Assembly (NCBI RefSeq): GCF_002099195.1
Contig: NZ_NBYX01000012.1
Location: 62,878 to 126,877 of the forward strand
Direction of reading: 5' to 3'
DNA length: 64,000 nucleotides
From: Burkholderia puraquae
GTDB taxonomy: Bacteria > Pseudomonadota > Gammaproteobacteria > Burkholderiales > Burkholderiaceae
The stretch's first letter is position 1, and each line of letters starts with the position of its first letter. The position numbers were made by a program, and so were the translations under genes. Below, one piece after another: positions 36,717 through 46,081 of the stretch. The notes below the pieces were generated by a model. That model was not told the origin of the DNA. It saw nothing but the letters and a program-made list of their open reading frames with translations, and ran no database searches.

Positions 36717-38120
36717 ATGGTGGTGCAGGGGAGTGGCAAGGCAGTGACACAACAACGGACGTTCGACGACATCGTCGCGCGCGAACAGGGTTTGCGCCAT
36801 GCGCTGACGTCAGGGCAGATGGCGATGATCGCGATCGGCGGCGCGATCGGCACGGGGCTGTTCCTCGGCAGCGGGTTCGCGATCGGGCTCGCCGGCCCGA
36901 GCGTGCTGCTCTCGTATGCGATCGGCGCGCTGATCGCGCTGCTGCTGATGGGTGCGCTCGCGGAAATGACGGTCGCGCATCCGACGGCCGGCTCGTTCGG
37001 CGCGTATGCCGAGCACTATGTCGGCCCGCTCGCGGGCTTCCTGGTGCGCTATGCGTACTGGTTCGCGGTCGTGTTTGCGATCGGCACCGAGATCAGCGCG
37101 ATCGCCGTGTTCATGAAGTACTGGTTCCCGGCCGTGCCCGGCTGGTACTGGGTGATCGGCTTCTCTGCGCTGCTGATCGCCGTGAACCTCGCGAGCGTCA
37201 CCCTGTACGGCACGGTCGAATACGCGTTCTCGCTGCTGAAGATCGCGGCGATCGTCGTGTTCATCCTGCTCGGCGCCTATCTCGTGTGGTCGGCACCGGC
37301 CGCATCGGGCATCGGTTTCGCGAACTACACCGTGCACGGCGGCTTCATGCCGAAAGGGCCATGGGGCACCTGGGTCGCGGTGATCGTCGCGATCTTCAGC
37401 TACATGAGCATCGAAGCCGTCGCGATCGCGGCCGGCGAGGCGCGCGATCCGCAGCACGCGGTCACGCGCGCGTTCCGCTCGACCGTGTTCCGGCTCGTGC
37501 TGTTCTACCTGCTGACGCTGTCGTTGATGCTCGCGATCGTGCCGTGGACGCAGGCCGGCACCGACGAAAGCCCGTTCGTGAAGGTGATGGCCGCGACCCA
37601 CGTGCCGTATGCGGCGGGCGTGATCAACTTCGTGCTGCTGATCGCGGCGCTGTCGGCGATGAACAGCCAGCTCTACGTGACGACGCGGATGATGTTCAGC
37701 CTGTCGCGCGCACGGCTCGCGCCCGCGGTGTTCGGCCGGCTCGGCACGAACGGCGTGCCACGCGCGGCACTGTGGATCTCGACGAGCGGCGTCGCTGTCG
37801 CGGCCGTGCTGGTCGCGCTGGCGCCCGACACCGCGTTCACCGTGATGATGGCGATCGCGATGTTCGGCGCGCTGTTCACGTGGCTGATGATCTTCGTCAC
37901 GCACCTGCGCTTCCGTTCGCGGTATCGCGGCCCCGCGCTCGCGTTCCGGATGTGGGGGCACCCGTTCGGCAGCCTGCTCGGTGCGGTGCTCGTCGCGGCG
38001 ATCCTGTTCACGACCGCGTTCACGCGCGAATTCCGGATGACGATGGTGGTTGGCGTCGTGTTCGTCGTGCTGCTCACGCTCGCATACGCGCTGCATTACC
38101 GGCACGAACACGCTCGTTGA
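36717..38120 (+). CDS. Amino acid permease, APC superfamily (AAT-like)
   Basis: 467 residues, twelve membrane helices. The start of helix I, IAIGGAIGTGLFLGSGFAI, is the amino-acid-binding signature of the AAT family. Other marks are the conserved ALAEMTVAHPTAGSFGAYAEHYVGP block (only the EMT...P..GSF pattern is diagnostic) and SYMSIEAVAIAAGEARDP. It should import an amino acid with protons across the inner membrane. The substrate is not clear; D-serine/alanine/glycine (CycA-like) or aromatic types are possible. The ATG at 36717 could be replaced by one further inside. It stands alone. Confidence 0.88.
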   Translation: MVVQGSGKAVTQQRTFDDIVAREQGLRHALTSGQMAMIAIGGAIGTGLFLGSGFAIGLAGPSVLLSYAIGALIALLLMGALAEMTVAHPTAGSFGAYAEHYVGPLAGFLVRYAYWFAVVFAIGTEISAIAVFMKYWFPAVPGWYWVIGFSALLIAVNLASVTLYGTVEYAFSLLKIAAIVVFILLGAYLVWSAPAASGIGFANYTVHGGFMPKGPWGTWVAVIVAIFSYMSIEAVAIAAGEARDPQHAVTRAFRSTVFRLVLFYLLTLSLMLAIVPWTQAGTDESPFVKVMAATHVPYAAGVINFVLLIAALSAMNSQLYVTTRMMFSLSRARLAPAVFGRLGTNGVPRAALWISTSGVAVAAVLVALAPDTAFTVMMAIAMFGALFTWLMIFVTHLRFRSRYRGPALAFRMWGHPFGSLLGAVLVAAILFTTAFTREFRMTMVVGVVFVVLLTLAYALHYRHEHAR

Positions 38121-38256
38121 AGGTGCCGGGGCGGCCGCCCGCTCCGTTCTCCCGCTCGCTAAGGTTCCGTTAAGCCCGCGGCGACTACATTCGATCCTGT
38201 CTGCAAGGCAGGCCGGCCCGCGCCGGCCCGCCGCTTTCCTGCAAAAAGGGGTTCGA

Positions 38257-39027
38257 ATGAACAAACTGCCCGAAATCACGCTCGCGTTCTGGATCATGAA
38301 GATCTGCGCGACGACGCTTGGCGAGACCGGCGGCGACCTGCTGTCGATGACGTTGAACGTCGGCTACGCGGTGAGTTCCATCCTGTTGTTCGGCTTCTTT
38401 CTCGTGACGCTGGGCGCGCAGCTCAGGACGACACGCTATCGCCCGGCGATCTACTGGGCCGTGATCGTCGCGACGAGCACGGCCGGTACGACGATGTCCG
38501 ACTTCATGGACCGCACGCTCGGCCTCGGCTATGCGGCCGGCTCGTCGATCCTCGTCGCGATCCTGCTGGCGATCTTCGCGGTGTGGCGCCTCAGCGGCGA
38601 ATCGCTGTCGGTCGACCTGATCCGCACGCGCAAGGTCGAACTGCTGTACTGGATCGCGATCCTGTTCTCGAACACGCTCGGCACCGCGCTCGGCGATTTC
38701 CTCGCGGACAGCTCGGGGCTCGGCTTCGGCGGCGGCGCGCTGCTGATCGGCGGGCTGCTCGCGGTGATCGTGCTTGCCCACTATTTCACGCGGATCTCGG
38801 GCGTGCTGCTGTTCTGGGCCGCGTTCGTGCTCACGCGTCCGTTCGGCGCGACGGTCGGTGACCTGCTGACGAAGCCGGTTGCGAAGGGTGGCCTCGCGCT
38901 CGGCACGGTCGGTTCGTCTGCCGTGCTGCTCGGCGTGCTGGTCGCGATGGTGATCTACGCGATCGTGGCGCAGGCGCGGCAGCGCGACCTGACGCCCGCG
39001 CGGATCGTGCAAGCCGTCAAGGAATGA
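38257..39027 (+). CDS. COG4705-like membrane protein with four internal repeats
   Basis: 256 residues, about eight membrane helices. Four repeats follow the exact pattern Trp-x14-Asp: W12-D27, W67-D82, W132-D147 and W187-D202. Each Asp ends a Gly/Thr-rich turn (TLGETGGD, TAGTTMSD, TLGTALGD, FGATVGD), and nine residues on there is a Gly, followed by an aromatic residue in the first three copies. Repeat spacing is 55, 65 and 55 residues, giving a two-fold-of-two-fold architecture. The four acidic residues in membrane segments suggest a cation path. The family is usually annotated as uncharacterised. The ATG at 38257 is near the end of GCAAAAAGGGG. Confidence 0.85.
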   Translation: MNKLPEITLAFWIMKICATTLGETGGDLLSMTLNVGYAVSSILLFGFFLVTLGAQLRTTRYRPAIYWAVIVATSTAGTTMSDFMDRTLGLGYAAGSSILVAILLAIFAVWRLSGESLSVDLIRTRKVELLYWIAILFSNTLGTALGDFLADSSGLGFGGGALLIGGLLAVIVLAHYFTRISGVLLFWAAFVLTRPFGATVGDLLTKPVAKGGLALGTVGSSAVLLGVLVAMVIYAIVAQARQRDLTPARIVQAVKE

Positions 39028-39041
39028 TGGCGGAGGAAAAG

Positions 39042-39067
39042 AAAAAAGGGCCGCGAGGCCCTTTTTT
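39042..39067. terminator. Bidirectional intrinsic terminator
   Basis: AAAAAAGGGCC pairs with GGCCCTTTTTT around GCGA, between the four-repeat membrane protein gene and convergent dut. Confidence 0.88.
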
Positions 39068-39078
39068 CGTTGCGCCGT

Positions 39079-39525
39079 TCAGTGACGGCCGGTGCTGCCG
39101 AAGCCGCCCTCGCCACGATCGCTTTCGGCGAAGTCGTCGACGATGTTGAACTGCGCCTGCACGACCGGCACGATCACGAGCTGGGCGAGCCGTTCGAACG
39201 GGTTCAGCACGAACTCGGTCTGGCCGCGGTTCCACGTCGAGACCATCAGTTGGCCCTGGTAATCGGAATCGATCAGGCCGACGAGGTTGCCGAGCACGAT
39301 GCCATGCTTGTGGCCGAGGCCCGAGCGCGGCAGGATCAGCGCCGCGTAGCCGGGATCGGCGAGATGGATCGCGAGGCCGGTCGGCACGAGCGTCGTTTCG
39401 CCCGGCTGCAGCGTGACCGGTGCATCGAGGCACGCGCGCAGGTCGAGGCCCGCGCTGCCGGTGGTCGCGTAGGCGGGCAGGTAGTCGCGCATGCGCGCGT
39501 CGAGAATCTTCAGGTCGAGTTTCAT
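39079..39525 (-). CDS. dut: dUTP diphosphatase
   Basis: 148 residues, trimeric class. It hydrolyses dUTP to dUMP, keeping uracil out of DNA and supplying thymidylate synthesis. All five motifs are visible: GSAGLDLRA, PRSGLG, GLIDSDYQG, ERLAQLVIVP and the C-terminal RGEGGFGSTG. It lies directly downstream of coaBC (55-bp gap), the same dfp-dut order as in E. coli. Confidence 0.98.
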   Translation of the reverse strand: MKLDLKILDARMRDYLPAYATTGSAGLDLRACLDAPVTLQPGETTLVPTGLAIHLADPGYAALILPRSGLGHKHGIVLGNLVGLIDSDYQGQLMVSTWNRGQTEFVLNPFERLAQLVIVPVVQAQFNIVDDFAESDRGEGGFGSTGRH

Positions 39526-39580
39526 GCGGTCGTCGAATGGATCGGGAAGGGCGCGGCAGCGAGCGCTGCCGCGCGGGAGA

Positions 39581-40792
39581 TCAGATCAGGTGGTTGTCGG
39601 GCACGCGCTTCGCGATTTCCGCGACGAGCGTGTGCGCGAGTTCGTCCTTCGGTGCGCGCGCCAGGCGCGTGAGGCCGGCGGCCTCGAACAGCACGACTTC
39701 GTTGTCGTCGCGACCGAACGTCAGCGGGCCGAGGTTGCCGACGAGCAGCGGCACGTTCTTGCGTTTGCGCTTCTCGTCGCCGTGCACGTCGAGGTCGCCG
39801 CTTTCGGCCGCGAACCCGACGCAGAACGGCGGATCGGGCAGTGCCGCGACCGACGCGAGGATGTCGGGGTTCTCGACGAATGCCAGTGCGGGCACCTTGT
39901 GGTCGGCCGTCTTCTTCATCTTGTGCTCGGCCGGCTGGGCGACGCGCCAGTCGGCGACCGCGGCCACCGCGATGAAGATGTCGGCATCGGCGACGGCATG
40001 CATGACCGCGTCGTACATCTGCTGCGCCGTCTGCACGTCCTGGCGGTACACGCCCCACGGCGTGTCGAGCGCCACCGGCCCCGCGACGAGATGCACGTCG
40101 GCGCCGGCCTGCTGTGCGGCGCGCGCGAGCGCGAAGCCCATCTTGCCGCTCGAGCGGTTCGTGAGGCCGCGCACCGGGTCGAGCGGTTCGAACGTCGGGC
40201 CGGCCGTGATCAGCACGCGCCGGTGCGCAAGCACCTTCGGCGCAAAGTGCGCGACGATCGCTTCATAGATCGCCTCGGGCTCGAGCATGCGTCCGTCGCC
40301 GACTTCGCCGCACGCCTGCGCACCCGAATCCGGGCCGAGCACCGACACGCCGTCCGCGCGCAGTTGCGCTGCGTTGCGCTGCGTGGCCGGGTTCTGCCAC
40401 ATCTGGCGGTTCATCGCGGGAACGACGAGCAGCGGGCAATCGCGCGCGATGCACAGCGTCGACAGCAGGTCGTCCGCGAACCCGTGCGCGAGCTTCGCGA
40501 GGAAATCCGTCGACGCGGGTGCGATCACGATCGCGTCGGCTTCGCGCGACAGGTCGATGTGCGCCATGTTGTTGTCGATGCGCGCGTCCCACTGGCTCGT
40601 ATAGACGGGCCGGCCCGACAGCGCCTGCATCGTGACGGGCGTGATGAACTGGGTGGCGGCTTCGGTCATCGCGACCTGTACGGTCGCGCCGGCCTTCGTG
40701 AGCAGCCGGGTGAGCTCGGCGATCTTGTAGCAGGCGATGCCGCCGGTCAGGCCGAGAACGAGGTGTTTTCCAGCAAGTTCTGCGTGTGCCAA
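39581..40792 (-). CDS. coaBC: Bifunctional phosphopantothenoylcysteine decarboxylase/synthetase
   Basis: 403 residues. Two consecutive steps of CoA synthesis from 4'-phosphopantothenate. The N-terminal flavin domain (CoaC, about 1-190) shows the active histidine in NMAHIDLSREAD, the PAMN motif and the substrate lid cysteine in GAQACGEVGDGRM. The C-terminal CoaB domain has ITAGPTFEPLDPVRGLTNRS and the AAVADWRV segment with the downstream lysines. Cytosolic. It lies between lspA and dut on the minus strand, with a hairpin between lspA and coaBC. Confidence 0.97.
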   Translation of the reverse strand: MAHAELAGKHLVLGLTGGIACYKIAELTRLLTKAGATVQVAMTEAATQFITPVTMQALSGRPVYTSQWDARIDNNMAHIDLSREADAIVIAPASTDFLAKLAHGFADDLLSTLCIARDCPLLVVPAMNRQMWQNPATQRNAAQLRADGVSVLGPDSGAQACGEVGDGRMLEPEAIYEAIVAHFAPKVLAHRRVLITAGPTFEPLDPVRGLTNRSSGKMGFALARAAQQAGADVHLVAGPVALDTPWGVYRQDVQTAQQMYDAVMHAVADADIFIAVAAVADWRVAQPAEHKMKKTADHKVPALAFVENPDILASVAALPDPPFCVGFAAESGDLDVHGDEKRKRKNVPLLVGNLGPLTFGRDDNEVVLFEAAGLTRLARAPKDELAHTLVAEIAKRVPDNHLI

Positions 40793-40817
40793 CTCAGGCC
40801 TCCAAGGGTCGAACGGA

Positions 40818-40840
40818 ACGGCCGGCGCGAAGCCGGCCGT
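40818..40840. other. Hairpin between lspA and coaBC
   Basis: ACGGCCGGC and GCCGGCCGT form a perfect 9-bp stem with a 5-base loop in the 67-bp gap. No T-run follows on the minus strand, so it could attenuate or stabilise the transcript. Confidence 0.5.
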
Positions 40841-40859
40841 CGACGCCGAGTATGCGCGC

Positions 40860-41360
40860 TTAGCGCGAGCCGCGCACGCGACGCAGTTCGTCGTAGATCA
40901 GCAGCACTGCACCGACCGTGATCGCGGAATCGGCGAGGTTGAACGCCGGGAAGTGCCAGGCGCCGAGATGGAAATCGAGGAAGTCGATCACGTGGCCGTA
41001 GACGAGCCGGTCGATCACGTTGCCGAGTGCGCCGCCGAGGATCAGTGCGAGCGACAGGCTGAACAGCCGCTGCTGGCCGTGACGCTTCAACAGGAAGCAG
41101 ATCACGAGCGTCGCGGCGATGCCGAGCGCGGTGAACGCCCAGCGCTGCCAGCCGCCCGCGGTCGACAGGAAGCCGAACGCGGCGCCGCGGTTGTACACCA
41201 GCACGAGGTTGAAGAACGACGTCAGCTCGTGCTGCGCGCCGTACACGAACGTTTTCAGGATCGCGATCTTCGACAGCTGGTCGAACAGGATCACGATCAG
41301 CGAAATGCCGAGCCAGGGCGCAAGCGCGCCACTGGCCGGTTTCGACAGGGTTTTCGCCAT
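40860..41360 (-). CDS. lspA: Lipoprotein signal peptidase
   Basis: 166 residues, four membrane helices. It removes the signal peptide from prolipoproteins after lipid attachment. The two catalytic aspartates are in GNVIDRL and FNLADSAI, and the NRGAAFGFL segment is conserved. The ATG at 41360 lies two bases after the ileS stop codon, so translation is coupled, the same order as in E. coli (ileS-lspA). Confidence 0.97.
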   Translation of the reverse strand: MAKTLSKPASGALAPWLGISLIVILFDQLSKIAILKTFVYGAQHELTSFFNLVLVYNRGAAFGFLSTAGGWQRWAFTALGIAATLVICFLLKRHGQQRLFSLSLALILGGALGNVIDRLVYGHVIDFLDFHLGAWHFPAFNLADSAITVGAVLLIYDELRRVRGSR

Positions 41361-41362
41361 AG

Positions 41363-44200
41363 TTAAGCAGCGCTCCGGATTTCGCCGTTTTCGAACAGGT
41401 TGGAGAAGCAGCGGCCGCACAGCGTCGGATGGTCGGCGTGTGCGCCGACATCTTCACGGTAGTGCCAGCAGCGCTCGCACTTCTGGTACTTCGACGCGGC
41501 CACGTCGACGCTTTCCTGCGCTTCGTCGTCGACCTTGACGACCGTCGCCGCCGACGTGATCAGCACGAACTTGAGATCGTCGCCGAGGCTCGTGAGCGCG
41601 TCGTAGCGTGCGCCGCTCGCGTGCACGGCGACTTCGGCCTGCAGCGACGAACCGATGCGGTTCGCGGTGCGCGCTTCCTCGAGCGCCTTCGTCACGTTGC
41701 CGCGCACATCGCGCAGCAGCGCCCACTTCTCGATCAGCGCGGCCGAGCCGGCGACTTCCGGGTACGCGTAGTAGGTTTCCGTGAAGATCGTGTCGCTGGC
41801 CGGCTGGAACACCTTCCATGCTTCTTCCGCCGTGAACGACAGGAACGGCGCGAGCACGCGCAGCAGGCCGTGCGTCAGGTGGTACAGCGCCGTCTGCGCG
41901 GAGCGGCGGGCGCGCGAATCGGCCGCGCTCGTGTACAGGCGGTCCTTCAGCACGTCGAGGTAGAAGCCGCCGAGATCTTCCGAGCAGTACGTCTGCAGCT
42001 TCGCGACGACCGGGTGGAATTCGTACTTCTCGTAGTGGCCGAGCAGTTCCGTCTGCAGTTGCTGCGAGAACGCGACCGCATAGCGGTCGATCTCGAGCCA
42101 TTCCTCAACCGGCACCGCGTGCTGCGCGAAGTCGAAGTCCGACAGGTTCGCGAGCAGGAAGCGCAGCGTGTTGCGGATGCGGCGATAGCCTTCCGTCACG
42201 CGCTTCAGGATTTCCTCGGAGATCGCGAGCTCGCCCGAATAGTCGGTCGACGCGATCCACAGGCGGATGATTTCCGCGCCGAGACGGTTCGCGACTTCAT
42301 GCGGGTCGATGCCGTTGCCGAGCGACTTGCTCATCTTGCGGCCTTCGCCGTCGACCGTGAAGCCGTGCGTGAGCAGGCCCTTGTACGGCGCGCGGCCATC
42401 GATCATCGAGGCCGTGAGCAGCGACGAGTGGAACCAGCCGCGATGCTGGTCCGAGCCTTCGAGGTAGAGGTCGGCCGGGAACTGCAGCTGATCCTTGTGC
42501 GAGCCGCGCAGCACGTGCCAGTGCGTCGTGCCCGAGTCGAACCACACGTCGAGCGTGTCGCGGTTCTTTTCGTACAGGTTCGCGTCGTCGCCGATCAGCT
42601 CGCGCGGGTCGAGCGTCTGCCACGCCTCGATGCCCGACTGCTCGACGCGCTTCGCGACTTCCTCGAGCAGCTCGAGCGTGCGCGGGTGCAGCTCGCCGGT
42701 TTCCTTGTGCACGAAGAAGGCCATCGGCACGCCCCACTGGCGCTGGCGCGACAGCGTCCAGTCGGGACGGTTCGCGATCATGCTGAACAGGCGCTGCTTG
42801 CCCCACGACGGGTAGAACGCGGTCGCGTCGACGCCTTCGAGCGCCGTTTCGCGCAACGTCTTGCCGCCTTCGCGCGGCGTCACGTCCATGCCGGCGAACC
42901 ACTGCGACGTCGCGCGGTAGATGATCGGCGTCTTGTGGCGCCAGCAGTGCATGTAGCTGTGCGTGTACTTCTCGCTGCGCAGCAGCGAGCCGGCCGCGTT
43001 CAGCGCGTCGACGATCTTCGGGTTCGCGTCCCAGATCGACAGGCCGCCGAACAGCGGCAGCGATTCGATATAGCGGCCGTCGCCCATCACCGGGTTGATG
43101 AAGTCCGAGTCGGTCATCCCGTGCGCCTTGCAGGACACGAAGTCTTCGATACCGTACGCGGGCGACGAGTGCACGACACCGGTACCGGTGTCGGTCGTCA
43201 CGTAGTCGCCGAGGTAGACGGGCGCGGTGCGCTTGTAGCCAGGGTGGGCCGACGCGAGCGGGTGGTGGAAGCGCAGGTTCGCGAGCTTCACGCCCGGCGT
43301 GGTCGCAACGACGCGTCCCGTCAGCTTGAAGTCGGCCATGCAGGCTTCGACGCGCTCTTCCGCGATGATCAGCAGCCCGCGCTCGGTGTCGACCAGCGCG
43401 TAGACGATTTCCGGATGGAGGTTCAGCGCCTGGTTCGCCGGGATCGTCCATGGCGTGGTGGTCCAGATCACGATGCCGCCTTCGGCGCGCGGCAGTGCCG
43501 GCAGGCCGAACGCCTGGGCGGTCTTTTCCGGTTCCGCGAACGCGAACATCACGTCGATCGTCGGATCGGTGCGGTCCTTGTACTCGACTTCCGCTTCGGC
43601 GAGCGCCGAGCCGCAGTCGAAGCACCAGTTCACCGGCTTCAGCCCGCGATATACGTAGCCCTTCTCGATGATCTTGCCGAGCGCGCGGATCTCTTCCGCC
43701 TCGTTGACGAAGTTCATCGTCTTGTACGGATTCGCCCAGTCGCCGAGCACGCCGAGACGCTTGAAACCGACCTTCTGCTTCTCGATCTGCTCGGTCGCGT
43801 ACGCGCGTGCCTTGCTCATCACTTCGGCCGCCGGCAGCGACTTGCCGAACTGCTTCTCGATCTGGATCTCGATCGGCATCCCGTGGCAATCCCAGCCGGG
43901 CACGTACGGCGCATCGAAGCCGGCCATGTTGCGCGACTTGACGACGATGTCCTTCAGGATCTTGTTGACGGCGTGGCCGAGGTGGATATCGCCGTTCGCA
44001 TACGGCGGGCCGTCGTGCAGGATGAATTTCGGACGGCCAGCGCTGGCCGCGCGGATCTTCTCGTAGAGGCCGCGCTCTTCCCATTCCTTGACCCACTGCG
44101 GCTCGCGCTTGGGCAGGTCGCCGCGCATCGGGAACGGCGTGTCGAGCAGGTTGACCGGATACTTGGCCTGCGGTTTCGAATCGGCTTTCTTGTTGCTCAT
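41363..44200 (-). CDS. ileS: Isoleucyl-tRNA synthetase
   Basis: 945 residues, full length class I synthetase. HIGH-like motif HLGH near residue 70 (DIHLGHAVNKIL), the CP1 editing domain in the middle, GRKMSKSLGN as the KMSKS loop, and a C-terminal zinc knuckle with cysteine pairs (KCERCWHY ... CGRCFSNL). This is the E. coli-like IleRS1 layout, usually sensitive to mupirocin. It is followed by lspA two bases later. ribF is upstream on the same strand with a 102-bp gap, giving ribF-ileS-lspA. Confidence 0.98.
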   Translation of the reverse strand: MSNKKADSKPQAKYPVNLLDTPFPMRGDLPKREPQWVKEWEERGLYEKIRAASAGRPKFILHDGPPYANGDIHLGHAVNKILKDIVVKSRNMAGFDAPYVPGWDCHGMPIEIQIEKQFGKSLPAAEVMSKARAYATEQIEKQKVGFKRLGVLGDWANPYKTMNFVNEAEEIRALGKIIEKGYVYRGLKPVNWCFDCGSALAEAEVEYKDRTDPTIDVMFAFAEPEKTAQAFGLPALPRAEGGIVIWTTTPWTIPANQALNLHPEIVYALVDTERGLLIIAEERVEACMADFKLTGRVVATTPGVKLANLRFHHPLASAHPGYKRTAPVYLGDYVTTDTGTGVVHSSPAYGIEDFVSCKAHGMTDSDFINPVMGDGRYIESLPLFGGLSIWDANPKIVDALNAAGSLLRSEKYTHSYMHCWRHKTPIIYRATSQWFAGMDVTPREGGKTLRETALEGVDATAFYPSWGKQRLFSMIANRPDWTLSRQRQWGVPMAFFVHKETGELHPRTLELLEEVAKRVEQSGIEAWQTLDPRELIGDDANLYEKNRDTLDVWFDSGTTHWHVLRGSHKDQLQFPADLYLEGSDQHRGWFHSSLLTASMIDGRAPYKGLLTHGFTVDGEGRKMSKSLGNGIDPHEVANRLGAEIIRLWIASTDYSGELAISEEILKRVTEGYRRIRNTLRFLLANLSDFDFAQHAVPVEEWLEIDRYAVAFSQQLQTELLGHYEKYEFHPVVAKLQTYCSEDLGGFYLDVLKDRLYTSAADSRARRSAQTALYHLTHGLLRVLAPFLSFTAEEAWKVFQPASDTIFTETYYAYPEVAGSAALIEKWALLRDVRGNVTKALEEARTANRIGSSLQAEVAVHASGARYDALTSLGDDLKFVLITSAATVVKVDDEAQESVDVAASKYQKCERCWHYREDVGAHADHPTLCGRCFSNLFENGEIRSAA

Positions 44201-44302
44201 GATGGGATCGCTATCTAAATCGGGGGACGCGCGAGCGTCGTGAATCGGGTAGGCGCGCGAGTGAGCGGCGCGAGGGTGCGGCGCCAGGCGCCGCCGTCCG
44301 GA

Positions 44303-45295
44303 TCAGCTAATTCGGTCGGTGGCCGACGTCGAGAAGCCCGTGGCGCGGCTGCCCGGCGCACGGTCGCGCTCGATGAAGTACGCGCGCGCATTGGCGACGT
44401 CCAGCGCGATCGCGCGCGACAGCGCCTCGAGATCGTCGAATTTCGCCTCGTCGCGCAGCTTCTTCAGGAATTCGACGCGGATGAGCTTGCCGTACGCATC
44501 GCCGTGCCAGTCGAGCAGGTGGACTTCGAGCAGCACGCGGCCCGAATCGTCGACGGTCGGGCGCAGGCCGAGGCTGGCGACGCCCGGCAGCGGGGCGGGG
44601 CCGAGGCCGTGCACCTGCACGACGAAGATGCCCGCGAGCGCCGGCCGCTTGTGTGCGATCGGCAGGTTCAGCGTCGGGAAGCCGAGGTCGCGGCCGAGCT
44701 TCAGCCCGTGCGCGACGTGGCCGCTGATCGCATAGCCGTGGCCGAGCGCCTGCGCGGCCGCGTCGAGGTTGCCGGCCGCGAGCGCGGCGCGCACGCCCGA
44801 GCTCGAGATGCGCGTGCCGTCGCTGCCGGCCACCGTACCCATCTGCTCGACCTCGAAGCCGTACTGCGCGCCGGCCGCCTTCAGCGTGTCGAAGGTGCCT
44901 GCGCGCTTCGCGCCGTAGCAGAAATCGTCGCCGACCATCATCCAGCGCGTGTGCAGCCCGTTCACCAGCGTGCGTTCGACGAACGCCTGCGGCGACTGGC
45001 TCGCGAACGTGTGGTTGAAGTGCTCGACGACCACGCGGTCGACACCGTGATCGCGCAGCGCCTCGAGCTTGTCGCGCAGCATCGCGATGCGCGGCGGCGC
45101 GCCGGCCGGGTTGAAGAATTCGCGCGGGTGCGGCTCGAACGTCATCACGCACACGGGCAGGCCGCGCGCGTCCGCTGCCGCGCGCACGCGCGCGAGCAGG
45201 GCCTGGTGGCCGCGATGGACACCGTCGAAGTTGCCGATCGTCAGCGCGCACGGGGCGCGGCTCTCGGCGTTGGGCAGGCCGCGGAAGACTTTCAC
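44303..45295 (-). CDS. ribF: Bifunctional riboflavin kinase / FAD synthetase
   Basis: 330 residues. Makes FMN from riboflavin and FAD from FMN. The N-terminal nucleotidyltransferase domain has TIGNFDGVHRGHQ and SSSGVRAALAAG. The C-terminal kinase domain has GHGYAISGHVAHGLKLGRDL and GFPTLNL. The GTG start at 45295 (VKVFRGLP) aligns with the start of E. coli RibF (MKLIRGI); an ATG at 45340 would add fifteen residues. Neither has an obvious ribosome site. Upstream of ileS, as in many proteobacteria. Confidence 0.95.
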   Translation of the reverse strand: MKVFRGLPNAESRAPCALTIGNFDGVHRGHQALLARVRAAADARGLPVCVMTFEPHPREFFNPAGAPPRIAMLRDKLEALRDHGVDRVVVEHFNHTFASQSPQAFVERTLVNGLHTRWMMVGDDFCYGAKRAGTFDTLKAAGAQYGFEVEQMGTVAGSDGTRISSSGVRAALAAGNLDAAAQALGHGYAISGHVAHGLKLGRDLGFPTLNLPIAHKRPALAGIFVVQVHGLGPAPLPGVASLGLRPTVDDSGRVLLEVHLLDWHGDAYGKLIRVEFLKKLRDEAKFDDLEALSRAIALDVANARAYFIERDRAPGSRATGFSTSATDRIS

Positions 45296-45418
45296 GATAG
45301 CGGATGCAGCGTCGGGGGAATGGGCGGTGGGATGCCGCAAAGCAGAAGATTATAAACGTTCGGGCGGGCCGGCGGCCGAGAAGGCGGGAAACGCGGGGGC
45401 GAATGGTAAAATTCGCGG

Positions 45419-46081
45419 ATGAAAAAACTCGTGATCCTGATTTCCGGTCGCGGCAGCAACATGGAGGCCATCGTCCGCGCGTGCGCGCAGGAACGCTGGC
45501 CGGCCGAGATTGCCGCCGTGATCGCCAACCGGCCCGATGCGGCCGGGCTGGCTTTTGCCGCGTCGCACGGGGTGGCGACGGCGGTGGTCGACCACCGGTC
45601 GTTCGACGGCCGCGACAGCTTCGACGCGGCGCTCGCCGCCGAGATCGACCGTTTCGCCCCCGATCTCGTTGTCCTCGCCGGCTTCATGCGCATCCTCACG
45701 CCCGCATTCGTCAGACGATACGAAGGCCGGCTGCTGAACATCCATCCGTCGCTGCTGCCGAGCTTCAAGGGCATCCACACGCATCAGCAGGCGCTCGATG
45801 CGGGTGTCGCGCTGCATGGCGCGAGCGTGCATTTCGTGATTCCCGAGCTCGACAGCGGCGCGATCGTCGCGCAGGGCGCGGTGCCCGTGCGCGCGGGCGA
45901 CGACGCCGCCGCGCTCGCGCAGCGTGTGCTGACGGTCGAGCATGTGCTGTATCCGCGCGCGGTGCGCTGGTTCATCGAGGGGCGTCTGCGCCTCGAGAAC
46001 GGCCGTGCAGTGGTGGCGCCGGAAGAGGCGCGCTGGATTTTCGCGGATCAACCGCATACCGAAACGAGTGAGGGCGTATGA
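45419..46081 (+). CDS. purN: Phosphoribosylglycinamide formyltransferase (GART, 10-formyl-THF type)
   Basis: 220 residues. Third step of purine synthesis: transfers a formyl group from 10-formyltetrahydrofolate to GAR. Family marks: ILISGRGSNMEAIV at the start, NIHPSLLPSFKG with the catalytic histidine, and HFVIPELDSGAIVAQ with the catalytic aspartate. It overlaps the next gene by four bases (ATGA), which suggests co-translation. It is divergent from ribF. Confidence 0.96.
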   Translation: MKKLVILISGRGSNMEAIVRACAQERWPAEIAAVIANRPDAAGLAFAASHGVATAVVDHRSFDGRDSFDAALAAEIDRFAPDLVVLAGFMRILTPAFVRRYEGRLLNIHPSLLPSFKGIHTHQQALDAGVALHGASVHFVIPELDSGAIVAQGAVPVRAGDDAAALAQRVLTVEHVLYPRAVRWFIEGRLRLENGRAVVAPEEARWIFADQPHTETSEGV

